A model generated the notes under the pieces. It was not told where the DNA came from. It was given only the letters and a program-made list of their open reading frames with translations, and ran no database searches. The position numbers were made by a program, and so were the translations under genes. A DNA stretch of 64,000 nt from a virus, in the IMG/VR virus record IMGVR_UViG_3300047510_003392, positions 1 to 64,000 of that record. One strand, written 5' to 3'. Below are positions 15,430 to 24,589 of the stretch, piece by piece. Within the stretch, counting starts at the first letter, position 1. Every line of letters begins with the position of its first letter.

Positions 15430-16727
15430 GTTGATAATACAGTTTCGATATGATTTAGATTGTCCGACGATATTGTTGGTGCACATCCCACGAAGAATAC
15501 AAGATCAAGAACTTTATTTGATTCTGGGTATTTCTTATAGTCGTCAAGATGTTTGTATCCATTATGCACGAGCAGGTTTCCAGCAAAATAGTTTCTCGTC
15601 TGTACCCCATTCTTTTCCAAGAATGCAACAAGCGTTTCTTTTTGCTTTCTATCTCTGCAAATAATTGGGACACCAAAAGGAACCCAATCTGTTTCGGCGA
15701 ATGTGTTTGGAAAATTCAAACCGTCAACATATTTCTTCAATGTAGATTGTATTGCATCCTTATTAGATTGTCTTGTCTTACAGATATAATCAAGTTTCTT
15801 CAACTGCTCCAAACCTATAGCAGCTTGTAGGTCCAATGGTTTCAGGTTCCAACCAATTCTGTTGAATACATATTTGTGGTCGATGATAAGCTCTGGGAAC
15901 TCTGGTAGCCAGTTTGAGAATCTCTTATTACACGAACCATTGCACAGCAAGTTTGCTGCCCCCACGCAATAGCAATCTCTACCCCAAGTACCAAAGCTTC
16001 TGGCCAAGTCAACAATTTCCTGTATATCCGAGGATACCATTCCACCTTCAAGTGTTGTTATTTCGTGTGCTGGATAAAAAGAACAACTGGAAGCTATGGC
16101 GTATTCGTTTAGATATTTTCCGCGCCACTTGGAACCGAGAGAATCGCAATTATCCAAAAGGAGTCTCAGGTTATGCTTTTTAGTAATAGCAAGCATTTCA
16201 TCCATGTCAGGAGGATTTCCCAATACTGGACTCAAAAATACTGCCTTGGTTTTTTCAGTTATCTTTTCTTCGATCTTTACCAAATCAAAATTCAATGTAG
16301 ACCATTCAATGTCTATAAATACGGGCTTTAGATTATTATGTACAATTGCAGATACGGTGGTTGGAAATCCTACCGCAGAAACAATGATCTCATCCCCATC
16401 TTTCCATCCAAAATATTCCTTGCACGCCGCAATAAGCAATAAGTTGGCACTCGATCCGCTATTGCAGAAGAATGAAAACTTGTTATTGATATGTCTTCCG
16501 AACTCTCTTTCAAATCTTGCACAAGTTTCTCCGGAAGAAGACCACTTTCCAAATAACAGTGTTTCTATGGCAGCTACCAGTTCGCTGTTATCAAAGTATG
16601 GACCTGAATAGTATACCTTCTTTTTGTCTTTTGCCACTATATTGTGAGCAAACTTTGGCACAAATCCATATTTGGATGTCATGCTTTCTATGAATTTAGA
16701 AATATCTTCTTTTTGATTGTTTTCCAT
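15417..16727 (-). CDS. rfbH: CDP-4-keto-6-deoxyglucose-3-dehydrase (E1, RfbH/DdhC type)
   Basis: A 436-aa protein of the PLP aminotransferase fold. The usual PLP lysine is His221 (SFYPAHEITTLEGG), the hallmark of the 3-dehydrase branch. The cysteines C194, C252, C254 and C262 give C-X57-C-X1-C-X7-C, exactly the spacing reported for the [2Fe-2S] centre of E1. GRDCYC...NKRF and DHKYVFNRIGWNLKPLDLQA follow the family. It would remove the C3 hydroxyl of CDP-4-keto-6-deoxyglucose on the way to 3,6-dideoxyhexoses, O-antigen tip sugars. A flavin reductase (E3) is not in the window. Confidence 0.88.
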   Translation of the reverse strand: MENNQKEDISKFIESMTSKYGFVPKFAHNIVAKDKKKVYYSGPYFDNSELVAAIETLLFGKWSSSGETCARFEREFGRHINNKFSFFCNSGSSANLLLIAACKEYFGWKDGDEIIVSAVGFPTTVSAIVHNNLKPVFIDIEWSTLNFDLVKIEEKITEKTKAVFLSPVLGNPPDMDEMLAITKKHNLRLLLDNCDSLGSKWRGKYLNEYAIASSCSFYPAHEITTLEGGMVSSDIQEIVDLARSFGTWGRDCYCVGAANLLCNGSCNKRFSNWLPEFPELIIDHKYVFNRIGWNLKPLDLQAAIGLEQLKKLDYICKTRQSNKDAIQSTLKKYVDGLNFPNTFAETDWVPFGVPIICRDRKQKETLVAFLEKNGVQTRNYFAGNLLVHNGYKHLDDYKKYPESNKVLDLVFFVGCAPTISSDNLNHIETVLSTWTN

Positions 16728-16731
16728 AAAT

Positions 16732-17460
16732 TTAAAAATAATTGCAGGTTTTATTATATACTTCTTCCCAATTTACTACTGGACTCATATATTTTGGTTC
16801 GCAGTGAGTAGAATATCCAGGTATAGAATTTATTAGAGTTTTTCCTTCTTTTGCAAGATGTCTGAATTTATCAAAATCTCTAGTTAATCCTTTCTGGATA
16901 TCGCAGTATTTTACGTGTATGGCGAAATCTCTTCGCAACGTACTTCCTTTGCACGCATATGTGTTGGTAGTATTTGGTATCGTGCGCCAATGAGCGCTGG
17001 GCGTGCATCCAACCTTTGATACCAAGTCTTCATACATTTCATAAAAATATTTATCGTTATGATCGTATAATGTTATGTAATCCACGTCAATATATTTAAA
17101 TCCTTCTCTCAATATTTTTGGCCAACCAACATTGTGTAAATAATCATCCTCTACAAAATATAATATGTCTTCGTCGGAAAAGTCGGATGCGATAGCTGTA
17201 TCCAGTAGATTCAAGAAGCTTTGGGCGTCGCTGCCACCTGTTTTTTCATATAAATTGAACTTTCCCTTGTATTTTTCATTTTCCAAGAAATGTCCGCTTC
17301 CAGAAAGAACACCATCAAAGCATACATTGAGTTCGCAGTGCTCATCTATAGTATTAAGAAAACTATTAAAGCATCCTTCCCTACTAAAGAAGGATGGTCT
17401 TTCTTTGTTGGCAGAATTGCTGGAGAACTTGCAGTGTCTGGCAAATATTTTTATTTTCAT
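16732..17460 (-). CDS. Putative glycosyltransferase (242 aa)
   Basis: A 242-aa protein beginning MKIKIFARHCKFSSNSANKE. ILYFVEDDYLHNVGWPKILR at about residues 99-118 looks like a GT-A acid cluster (EDD) with its following helix. AHWRTIPNTTNTYACKGSTL could be the acceptor loop. Known as a hypothetical glycosyltransferase in many glycan islands. It abuts rfbH (4-nt gap) and overlaps the upstream GT gene by 4 nt. Confidence 0.55.
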   Translation of the reverse strand: MKIKIFARHCKFSSNSANKERPSFFSREGCFNSFLNTIDEHCELNVCFDGVLSGSGHFLENEKYKGKFNLYEKTGGSDAQSFLNLLDTAIASDFSDEDILYFVEDDYLHNVGWPKILREGFKYIDVDYITLYDHNDKYFYEMYEDLVSKVGCTPSAHWRTIPNTTNTYACKGSTLRRDFAIHVKYCDIQKGLTRDFDKFRHLAKEGKTLINSIPGYSTHCEPKYMSPVVNWEEVYNKTCNYF

Positions 17461-18218
17461 TCTATCTTTAAGTTTAGATAAGGTTCTACGGTATTATACT
17501 CGAACCCAAAAATAACATCTTTTCCACGGAATGGCTCAGAAAACTCTTGATGCACGAGTGCTGTCCAGTCCTTGTCCTTGTTATGACTCCAGCAACTTAC
17601 CTTCTTTAACATAGTTTCTTTGGATCTCACCCAAGAGTAGTGATGAATGAACGGCTTTCCTTTGTATGTAACATTTCGTGCTTTGCTGTCGTATGGCACA
17701 TAGTCAAATACGCCAGAACGTTCATTTTCGTGCATTATGAACTGGTCGGCAGTGTATGTACCTTTTTCTACGAGCGCGATAGAATCTTGCCAATCTTTGC
17801 ATTGATACTTGAAATCTCTGAAATAGAAATAATTTGCCAACTTATAACTCATTAGAGGTCCGCTCTGCTGCTCTGTCCACCAAGCGTTGAATTCTTCCGG
17901 CACAATTATTTCGTCTGTATCAAGAAACATAAAATAATCTGTGTCATCTGGGGCAACTTCTATTCCTATCTTACGTGAAATATTACAATGCCAACGAGAA
18001 CTTTCTGTGCTACAATAATCGAATTCAATAAACTCGGCATCTGGATTTTCTCCCGCCGATCTAAGCAATAATGCTCGGTCCTGTTCAGTTCCATCGTGAA
18101 AATGAGTGCAGAATGGAACGATGACTTTGTGAGAAACCTTGAGTGCAGCGTCTACGCACGGTTTAAGAAACACATAATCGTTTGTGCAGTAGTTTATAAT
18201 CGTAGTTATTTTCTTCAT
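17457..18218 (-). CDS. GT-A glycosyltransferase-like protein
   Basis: A 253-aa protein. ITTIINYCTNDYVFLKPCVD opens a GT2-like fold, and FMFLDTDEIIVPEEF at about 97-111 holds the DxD metal site (D100, D102). Aromatic-rich C-terminal part (YFYFRDFKYQCKDW, HHYSWVRSKE) as in glycosyltransferase family 2/92-like proteins. Cytoplasmic, sugar donor unknown. One nucleotide separates it from the FkbM gene. Confidence 0.7.
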   Translation of the reverse strand: MKKITTIINYCTNDYVFLKPCVDAALKVSHKVIVPFCTHFHDGTEQDRALLLRSAGENPDAEFIEFDYCSTESSRWHCNISRKIGIEVAPDDTDYFMFLDTDEIIVPEEFNAWWTEQQSGPLMSYKLANYFYFRDFKYQCKDWQDSIALVEKGTYTADQFIMHENERSGVFDYVPYDSKARNVTYKGKPFIHHYSWVRSKETMLKKVSCWSHNKDKDWTALVHQEFSEPFRGKDVIFGFEYNTVEPYLNLKIE

Positions 18219-18219
18219 A

Positions 18220-19041
18220 TTAGTTGTTTATGGTGTAGCTGCTGTAGTTGATATCTCTTTGCCAATCGGTTCGTTCAAACTTCAACGACACAGATTTTGC
18301 ATCTATAATGTCTACAGGATGTCCAACATCTTTCATTATTTCATCAATGTCTCCCATTTTCTCTCTCGGTATAGCAACGTGATCGCAGGGATATTCTGTA
18401 TTAATTCTTACCAATACATACCCCAGCGACAATATTTTGTTCAATAGCATTTCAGAGTTTTTTCCAAATGAATTCAGCCACTGGTTTTCCACTTCTATAA
18501 ACATTATTGGTCTAGAATTGCGAATCATTGTGTCTGCACCCTCTAACAAAAAGATTTCAGAACCTTGTACATCTATTTTCACGAAAGAAGCTCCGGAATT
18601 TATGACATTATCAATTTTTATCATTTCTACCATATCACCACCAACACCGACTTTAGTTGCTCCTATATTGATTCCCTGTGGTCTATCCACATCAACATAG
18701 TCCATTTGAATCATTTTATTTTCATTTCCTAATGCCACATTGAAACAAAATACATTTCTAAGGTCGTTTATGAATACATTACCACATAGCTGTTGATATA
18801 TTACTCGCAATGGCTCGAATGATATCACTTTCCCACTACTTCCTGCCAATTTTGCCATTGTTATTGTATGATATCCAAGATTGGCACCACAGTCTAAACA
18901 AATATCGCCAAATTTTATTACATTTTTTGCTACATTATAGAAATGCGGCTCAAAATCATTTTTTTGAATCAGTGCTTGTCCAAGAGCATCGTTGGGCAAG
19001 ACCATAAACTTACCGTGTACTGTATCTGTTATTGCTGGCAT
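18220..19041 (-). CDS. FkbM-family methyltransferase
   Basis: A 273-aa class I SAM methyltransferase. The SAM site is CLDCGANLGYHTITMAKLAG (about 49-68) with SFEP at 76-79, and the family signature FVKIDVQGSEIFLLEGA (153-169). FkbM enzymes O-methylate sugars and polyketides; in a glycan island it probably caps or decorates a residue. It sits between a GT-A gene and the two tandem GT-B genes. Confidence 0.85.
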   Translation of the reverse strand: MPAITDTVHGKFMVLPNDALGQALIQKNDFEPHFYNVAKNVIKFGDICLDCGANLGYHTITMAKLAGSSGKVISFEPLRVIYQQLCGNVFINDLRNVFCFNVALGNENKMIQMDYVDVDRPQGINIGATKVGVGGDMVEMIKIDNVINSGASFVKIDVQGSEIFLLEGADTMIRNSRPIMFIEVENQWLNSFGKNSEMLLNKILSLGYVLVRINTEYPCDHVAIPREKMGDIDEIMKDVGHPVDIIDAKSVSLKFERTDWQRDINYSSYTINN

Positions 19042-19042
19042 A

Positions 19043-19990
19043 TTATTTTATAAAAACTTCGTTAAACTTATTCATTACATTCCGAGGAGAGTATCTTTCT
19101 GAATATACATCATAATTTACCTTGGGGTCAATTATATTTTTAATATTTTCGAATATATAATCTATTTGTTCTTTGTTAGAATAATATATTCCAGCATCTC
19201 TTAATATTTCTATATGCTGTCGTTCTCTGCTATCAAAATATGTTATAACTGGTTTATTTGCACAAGAAAACTCTGCTATGGCAAGTCCAAAAGTTTCTCC
19301 TCTGTGTCTGGCGTGTATCATGGCATCACAAGTGTTAATAAACATTCCCTTGATTGACATATCATATGTAAATGGAAAATGAATTATATTAGGCAAATTT
19401 TTACAAAACGGTCTAGCACCAACAAACAGAAAGTATGTATTTTTATTTTTTCGTGCACATTCATACACAGATTCTTGTACAAATTTAATGTCAAAACTAT
19501 CAGCGCCTCCATGATATCCAAATACAAACGAATCGTTCGGAATACCAAGGGTTCCTCGTAAATTTCTGTTCTCCGGATTCTTTTCTACCATATACGGGAC
19601 ATAAGGCATATTTCCTCTGTAGCAAAAGTTGGATAGCCATTCCGAAATATATGCGTACACTTCTCCGTGAGGTTCTTTCGCCGGAAAAACTGCGTGCACG
19701 GCGGTTTTGCATGATTTGCAAATTTTTTTGTCGTTTTCTCCAGATTTTGTTATGTAAAATAAATCTACTTTATTTTTTTCACATATCTTATCTACATTTG
19801 AAAAATCATCATACAGTTCAACTTTAAACCTAGTTTTAAATTTATTGTACGCAGAAAGCTTCGACGGTTCAGAGTGTGCGATTATGATCGATTGATTGCC
19901 CAATATTTCTTCGTTATATTTTGCATAATCGTACATGGCAACTTCTGTACCTCTGTATCCCAATTGTTCGCTATGAAATGCTATTTTCAT
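19043..19990 (-). CDS. GT-B glycosyltransferase, tandem paralogue A
   Basis: A 315-aa protein. N-terminal MKIAFHSEQLGYRGTEVAMY binds the acceptor; the C-terminal half has FVFGYHGGADSFDI and HARHRGETFGLAIAEFSCAN with the EX7E-like acidic pair used for the donor sugar. It is a clear paralogue of the next upstream gene (same RGT/RGC, KIC/GLL, HARxxGETFGLA and SPRNVM/SPKNVM landmarks), so a tandem duplication. Overlaps that gene by 20 nt. Confidence 0.78.
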   Translation of the reverse strand: MKIAFHSEQLGYRGTEVAMYDYAKYNEEILGNQSIIIAHSEPSKLSAYNKFKTRFKVELYDDFSNVDKICEKNKVDLFYITKSGENDKKICKSCKTAVHAVFPAKEPHGEVYAYISEWLSNFCYRGNMPYVPYMVEKNPENRNLRGTLGIPNDSFVFGYHGGADSFDIKFVQESVYECARKNKNTYFLFVGARPFCKNLPNIIHFPFTYDMSIKGMFINTCDAMIHARHRGETFGLAIAEFSCANKPVITYFDSRERQHIEILRDAGIYYSNKEQIDYIFENIKNIIDPKVNYDVYSERYSPRNVMNKFNEVFIK

Positions 19991-20933
19991 TATCTATGAA
20001 TACTTGTTTAAACTGTTTCATTACATTTTTTGGGGAGAACTTGGTTGAATAACAATCCCAATTCACATCTTTCACATAATTTTTATCTATCTGCATTAAA
20101 TATGCAATCAAATCGTTTCCATCTTTGTATAGCAGAGCTTTTTCTCCCAAGATATCTATATGTGCTCTCATATACCACCAATAAGGAGCATCGTAAGTAA
20201 AAATTGGCTTATTTCTTGAAGAAAATTCCGCAACCGCTAGTCCGAATGTTTCTCCATCAGATCTTGCGTGCAACATCGCATCACAAGTGTTAATAAATTT
20301 TGTTTTATAAAAATTACTTGGATTATACGGTAAGAACTTTACACGCGGATGTTCTACAAACTTTTCCGTGTTCAAGAATATTGCCCACATATCTTTTCTA
20401 TTTTGTAGTGCATACATCAACGCCTGCTTTGCAAATATTAAATCAAATTGCTTACTTCCACCCAATCTGCCGACAACAAACGCATCCATTGGAATTCCTA
20501 GTTCTTCGTGGAGCGTTTCATTGGTGTCGGGCAAATTTACCATATGAGGAACCCATTCTTTTCTATCAAACCTTTTTGCCAACCATTCACTAACTCCAGC
20601 ATATACGTCGCCGTGAGGTTCCTCCATGCTAAAAATACAATGTATAGCATTTTTACAATTCGTTGGAAGCAATCCTTCGCTTCTTCCACCAGCTTTTGCA
20701 GTATAAAATAAGTCTATATTTTCTTTATCAATTATATATGGAATTTCCGACTCACTTTCATATAGCTCACACTTGAATTCTGTATATTTTTCTATGGGAG
20801 ATGTTGATTCCGGTCTAGAACTTATGATTACGGGCTCAATCCCAAGATGGTCTCTTATACCGGCGGAATAGTCATAGGCAACCGTGCCACAGCCTCTTTG
20901 GTCCAGTTGTTTTACGTGTACTGCTATTTTCAT
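19971..20933 (-). CDS. GT-B glycosyltransferase, tandem paralogue B
   Basis: A 320-aa protein: MKIAVHVKQLDQRGCGTVAY, VSEWLAKRFDRKEWVPHMV, FVVGRLGGSKQFDLIFAK, and HARSDGETFGLAVAEFSSRN as donor-binding region. It differs from paralogue A mostly in the acceptor-side half, which suggests a related donor and a different acceptor. ATGA-type overlap with the SDR gene upstream. Confidence 0.78.
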   Translation of the reverse strand: MKIAVHVKQLDQRGCGTVAYDYSAGIRDHLGIEPVIISSRPESTSPIEKYTEFKCELYESESEIPYIIDKENIDLFYTAKAGGRSEGLLPTNCKNAIHCIFSMEEPHGDVYAGVSEWLAKRFDRKEWVPHMVNLPDTNETLHEELGIPMDAFVVGRLGGSKQFDLIFAKQALMYALQNRKDMWAIFLNTEKFVEHPRVKFLPYNPSNFYKTKFINTCDAMLHARSDGETFGLAVAEFSSRNKPIFTYDAPYWWYMRAHIDILGEKALLYKDGNDLIAYLMQIDKNYVKDVNWDCYSTKFSPKNVMKQFKQVFIDNENSIS

Positions 20934-21667
20934 GGTACGATTCTCCGAAGCGTATGCATTTCTGGAGACAAATTCTTAAGGTTTTTCCAGTCATCCCATT
21001 TTGCACTTATGAATTTACCAGAAACTCCATCACTTTTTTCAGAAATCAACCATTCTACTAGTTGCATTGCAGGTTCTGGGTCGTCTCCATTTTCACTTTG
21101 GCGCTTTGCCTTTTCATACTCTTGAATGCCGATTATTTCTGGTCCCGCATTTATTGGCCCGTCCACAATTCCAGTTTTTATTGCACCAGGAGCTACAGCA
21201 TTAATATCCAAGGTCGGCTCTTCCAAGGCCATCGTTTCTACCAACCTAACTACAGCAGTTTTTGCTACTGCGTATGCAGAAAAATATGCTCTGCCATTTC
21301 CGGCACCACCTCCAGCCATACATACTATCTTTTGCCGCTTGTCGGTGCGCATCAATGGATAAAATTCTCTCAAAACATTATATGTTCCGTCCAAGTTTAT
21401 TCTTATTGTTTGTGACCAATTTTCCGGATTTGTCTTTGATACTTTACCCAGTTCACCCTGCGTCCCAGCACACGTAATGATTGCATCAAAATAAACATCG
21501 CAATCAAGAAAGTAGTTAGCCCATCCACGTACTTCTTCTATATTTGATACATCGCAAGGATATTTTGAAGAACGAGAAAGACCATAGACATTGTGTCCAT
21601 TTTTCTCAAACCTATCAGATAGCATCTTTCCAATACCAAAAGTATTACCTGTTATTAGAATGTTCAT
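20930..21667 (-). CDS. Short-chain dehydrogenase/reductase
   Basis: Start set at ATG 21667 (MNILITGNTFGIGKMLSDRF) so that TGNTFGIG (TGxxxGxG) falls at residues 6-13; 245 aa, normal SDR length. Catalytic YAVAK (YxxxK) near 139-143 is preceded by a serine-poor strand (GGGAGNGRAYFSA), so the usual catalytic Ser may be shifted. APGAIKTG follows. In a sugar island it is probably a nucleotide-sugar ketoreductase. Overlaps the UGDH-like gene by 23 nt. Confidence 0.78.
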   Translation of the reverse strand: MNILITGNTFGIGKMLSDRFEKNGHNVYGLSRSSKYPCDVSNIEEVRGWANYFLDCDVYFDAIITCAGTQGELGKVSKTNPENWSQTIRINLDGTYNVLREFYPLMRTDKRQKIVCMAGGGAGNGRAYFSAYAVAKTAVVRLVETMALEEPTLDINAVAPGAIKTGIVDGPINAGPEIIGIQEYEKAKRQSENGDDPEPAMQLVEWLISEKSDGVSGKFISAKWDDWKNLKNLSPEMHTLRRIVP

Positions 21668-22388
21668 CGTTCGATTTCTTAATTGATGGAATGAGAGACA
21701 GGCCAAGATTGTATTTTTGGTCCAATTGAATCAGATTGTGTATTTCTCTTCCGAGTGTGTCATTGGTATATGGTCCACCAGCTTTTAGATAAGACAACTT
21801 ACCTATACGTTTATCTGTTTGCAATCCTGCGGTTATATCTGACGAATTTGCTCCCACCGCCTTTGCAACTTTATCTATTTCATTTATAAATGCAATAGAC
21901 ATCGCCAAATATGAATTCAATGCGTGTTTTACCATTTCAGCAGACTCCAAACTCATCCAAATTATATCGGAAGACAATGGACGAAACAATTCGGTAAGTA
22001 CATCTTTTGAGAATCTATCGCATCCAACAACAATTCGTTCTGGGTTCAGAAAATCATTTATTGCTCTACCTCGCCTTAGATTTTCTGGAGAACAGGCAAT
22101 TCTGATATCTGTATATACGTTCTCCAGCATTCTGCACGTTCCAACTGGAACTTGGGTGGATATCAAAGCAATAGCATTATTTTTGGCAAATGGAAGTACT
22201 CTTCCCAACCATTCAAATATAATTTTTGAATCTGGCTTTCCGTCTTTATCAACCGGCGTGTCATAGCAAACCCAAATAACGTCACTATCTCCAACCTTAG
22301 AATCATCAACATTTACTTGATGAAATTGTTCCATACAAGCGGCAGTTATATATGCCAAATGTCCGTGTCCTATTACTGATATTTTCAT
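21645..22388 (-). CDS. UDP-glucose/GDP-mannose dehydrogenase-like protein, truncated
   Basis: A 247-aa protein against about 400-450 for normal UGDH. N-terminal VIGHGHLAYITAACME is the NAD site, VCYDTPVDKDGKPD and ALISTQVPVGTCRMLENVY are conserved family blocks, and SPENLRRGRAINDFLNPERI is the sugar-binding segment. It ends soon after LKAGGPYTNDTLGREI, where active enzymes have a GGxCxPKD loop: the catalytic Cys is replaced and the C-terminal UDP-binding domain is missing. Either a simplified oxidoreductase or an inactive relative. Confidence 0.7.
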   Translation of the reverse strand: MKISVIGHGHLAYITAACMEQFHQVNVDDSKVGDSDVIWVCYDTPVDKDGKPDSKIIFEWLGRVLPFAKNNAIALISTQVPVGTCRMLENVYTDIRIACSPENLRRGRAINDFLNPERIVVGCDRFSKDVLTELFRPLSSDIIWMSLESAEMVKHALNSYLAMSIAFINEIDKVAKAVGANSSDITAGLQTDKRIGKLSYLKAGGPYTNDTLGREIHNLIQLDQKYNLGLSLIPSIKKSNDEHSNNR

Positions 22389-22391
22389 AAT

Positions 22392-23075
22392 TTATCCTTG
22401 TCCCATGTTGGCTTGTTTAGACCAGTTTTGGTTATAAAACAAGTTTTGCGCACGTTGCCTGTCTATTGTTTTATCATGAATGATAGCCCAATCTACTTCT
22501 TTTGGAAGCATGGTGACATATTCCGCACCCATCACAGTTTCGTGTAGTGGCTTTTGCCATTGTATCTTTAGACTATTTTTGTATATACGAGATTGATAAT
22601 CGCCGTGATTCCAATTTATTATTGGTTCATTGCCAAAATATTCCGGTAATGTACTAAGATGCCATCCCCACATCGCGGCATCTTGCTGAGTTGCTCCTCG
22701 TACAATATTTACTCTCGGGACTCTATATAATTCAACTTTTGGGTTTGATTTTATCAACTCTTGCATATTTTGCAACAGTTCGGGCCGCAGATACTCGTCT
22801 GCGTCAAGCTGAACAATATAATCTCCAACACAACGCTTGCTACCATAATTTTTATGTTCTGCGAAGTTTTTATTTAGCGCGTGTTGAATTACACTAAATC
22901 CGTAGCTTTTTCCTTTTTCGAGTATCTTTTTGGTATCCTCGTTGTCGGAAAAATCATCGAGAATAACAACTTCGTCGCTAGAAGCATTTGACTCGATGTG
23001 AGTGTTGAGCCTCTCAACTAACCCAAGAAGCTCAACAGTCTCATTCTTACATGTAACCAAATAACTTATTTTCAC
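22392..23075 (-). CDS. GT family 2 glycosyltransferase
   Basis: A 227-aa enzyme with a GTG start whose GTGA overlaps the upstream stop. SYLVTCKNETVELLGLVERL, VVILDDFSDNEDTKKIL and YIVQLDADEYLRPELL (DAD at 91-93) define the GT-A fold; RIYKNSLKIQWQKPLHETVM is a common GT2 acceptor feature. Cytoplasmic. Donor unknown. Confidence 0.85.
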   Translation of the reverse strand: MKISYLVTCKNETVELLGLVERLNTHIESNASSDEVVILDDFSDNEDTKKILEKGKSYGFSVIQHALNKNFAEHKNYGSKRCVGDYIVQLDADEYLRPELLQNMQELIKSNPKVELYRVPRVNIVRGATQQDAAMWGWHLSTLPEYFGNEPIINWNHGDYQSRIYKNSLKIQWQKPLHETVMGAEYVTMLPKEVDWAIIHDKTIDRQRAQNLFYNQNWSKQANMGQG

Positions 23076-24370
23076 GATGTCGTCGGAGTTATTTTTTTGA
23101 ATTTTGGAAGCGTAATTCCTACCTTCTTTTCGAAGACGGGAAGATGTTTGTCTAACACATCTACTAGTACTTTCCCAGCAGCTTCAAGACTAAACTTTTC
23201 TGCATTTTGAACACGCAGTTTTTCGGCGTTTGGAATATAGTTTATATAGTTTGTGTATATATCTTCCAACTTCTGTGCAGCAACGCTGTAGTTTGCATTA
23301 AACCACTGACCTTCTTTTACCAGCCATTCGTTGCACGCACTTGGAGGTACGTTTACCATTGTACCAGGTAACAAGTTTGCAAGATTCTCTGGAAGAAAAT
23401 CTACGTGACCACTCCAATTAGTAGTAAGTAGCGGTTTTCCGCTTAGAGTTGCCTCTAGCAACGGTCTTCCAAATCCTTCACCGTGCGTAAGGCTTACGTG
23501 AGCTTTTACCTTTGGATGATTATATAAACGATTCAACTCTGTAGTAGTCAGTTCACCGTGTATTAGGTATATATTAGGAAGAGTTCCAGATATAGGCGCA
23601 CGAATGTCGTTTATTTTTTTAAGTATTTCGGTTTTATCTATCTTCGAGAATGTTGCCCCGCTAGTCTTGAGAATCAACGCTGGTGCATTTTTCTTGTTCT
23701 TAAATACTTCACTAAATATCTTTACAAGCATTCCGACATCTTTTCTGTCTGCGCCAAGGTCGCCTTGAATCCAATGTCCTACGAACAGATAGCAGAATGT
23801 TTCTGGTATTGCATTTAGTGCAGAATCTATTTCTTCGGACGGTTCGTTCGTTTTCTTGTAAATACTTGTATCTACCCCCTCGAATACAACTTCAATCGGT
23901 TTATTAAGTTGAATTTTCTCTACTACCCCAGTTCTTTCGTCTCTGCGGTCATAAACAGTTTTTACAAATACTTCTTTGGCAAAATTAGAAGGAACGATAT
24001 TCAAGTTCATTCTATTAAGACCTTCCAACCACTCTGGTTTTGGTACAGTACTTTCAATACCCGCCGTCACTCCGATATTATATTTTCCTCGTGGCTGGAA
24101 TTCGTTTGGAATGGATACTTGCACAAACAATTCGGGTTGTGCAGTTAGTTGTGTGGTCAATATTCTATTCTTGATTTCTCTAACCATAGGACGGCTTTCG
24201 TCGTCCAACATGGTATTGGGGCATACTCCCCATCGCATTGGTACGATCTTAACGTCGAACTTATCATACTTGATAATGTCAGCCGCTAATGCGAAGCAAT
24301 GGTCGCCATATCCAGAGCGCGATGCTATTGGACCTTGTATGACACATACTGGTTTAATTTCGTTACTCAT
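23072..24370 (-). CDS. GT-B (group 1/GT4) glycosyltransferase
   Basis: A 432-aa enzyme. The N-terminal half starts VCVIQGPIASRSGYGDHCFA. The C-terminal Rossmann half shows FVGHWIQGDLGADRKDVGM and HVSLTHGEGFGRPLLEATLS with the EX7E donor motif, then NWSGHVDFL. Related in layout to the 492-aa enzyme at 24590. The small coiled-coil gene lies between them. Confidence 0.85.
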   Translation of the reverse strand: MSNEIKPVCVIQGPIASRSGYGDHCFALAADIIKYDKFDVKIVPMRWGVCPNTMLDDESRPMVREIKNRILTTQLTAQPELFVQVSIPNEFQPRGKYNIGVTAGIESTVPKPEWLEGLNRMNLNIVPSNFAKEVFVKTVYDRRDERTGVVEKIQLNKPIEVVFEGVDTSIYKKTNEPSEEIDSALNAIPETFCYLFVGHWIQGDLGADRKDVGMLVKIFSEVFKNKKNAPALILKTSGATFSKIDKTEILKKINDIRAPISGTLPNIYLIHGELTTTELNRLYNHPKVKAHVSLTHGEGFGRPLLEATLSGKPLLTTNWSGHVDFLPENLANLLPGTMVNVPPSACNEWLVKEGQWFNANYSVAAQKLEDIYTNYINYIPNAEKLRVQNAEKFSLEAAGKVLVDVLDKHLPVFEKKVGITLPKFKKITPTTS

Positions 24371-24389
24371 TTATATAACCTTTTGTTTG

Positions 24390-24581
24390 TTATGGTGCTG
24401 TACCCGGCGTGTTTTGACCTTCTTGTTCTTGAATAATAGCTTCCATCTCAGATTTAACATCGTTGATGCGATCTTTGAAGTCAGTCATAACAACTCGCTT
24501 TTCCATTTCGATTTCACGAAGTTGCTTGGCAAGTTCGTAGATTTTTGTCTTTGCTTCTTCTTTAGTCAATGCTTTAGCCAT
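24390..24581 (-). CDS. Small coiled-coil protein (63 aa)
   Basis: MAKALTKEEAKTKIYELAKQ and onward: a charged amphipathic helix of about 50 residues followed by a Pro/Gly/Thr tail (NTPGTAP). No catalytic motif. It is flanked by two GT-B genes with 8-20 nt gaps and could scaffold a glycosyltransferase complex, though this is only inference. Confidence 0.6.
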   Translation of the reverse strand: MAKALTKEEAKTKIYELAKQLREIEMEKRVVMTDFKDRINDVKSEMEAIIQEQEGQNTPGTAP

Positions 24582-24589
24582 AATGTTCC

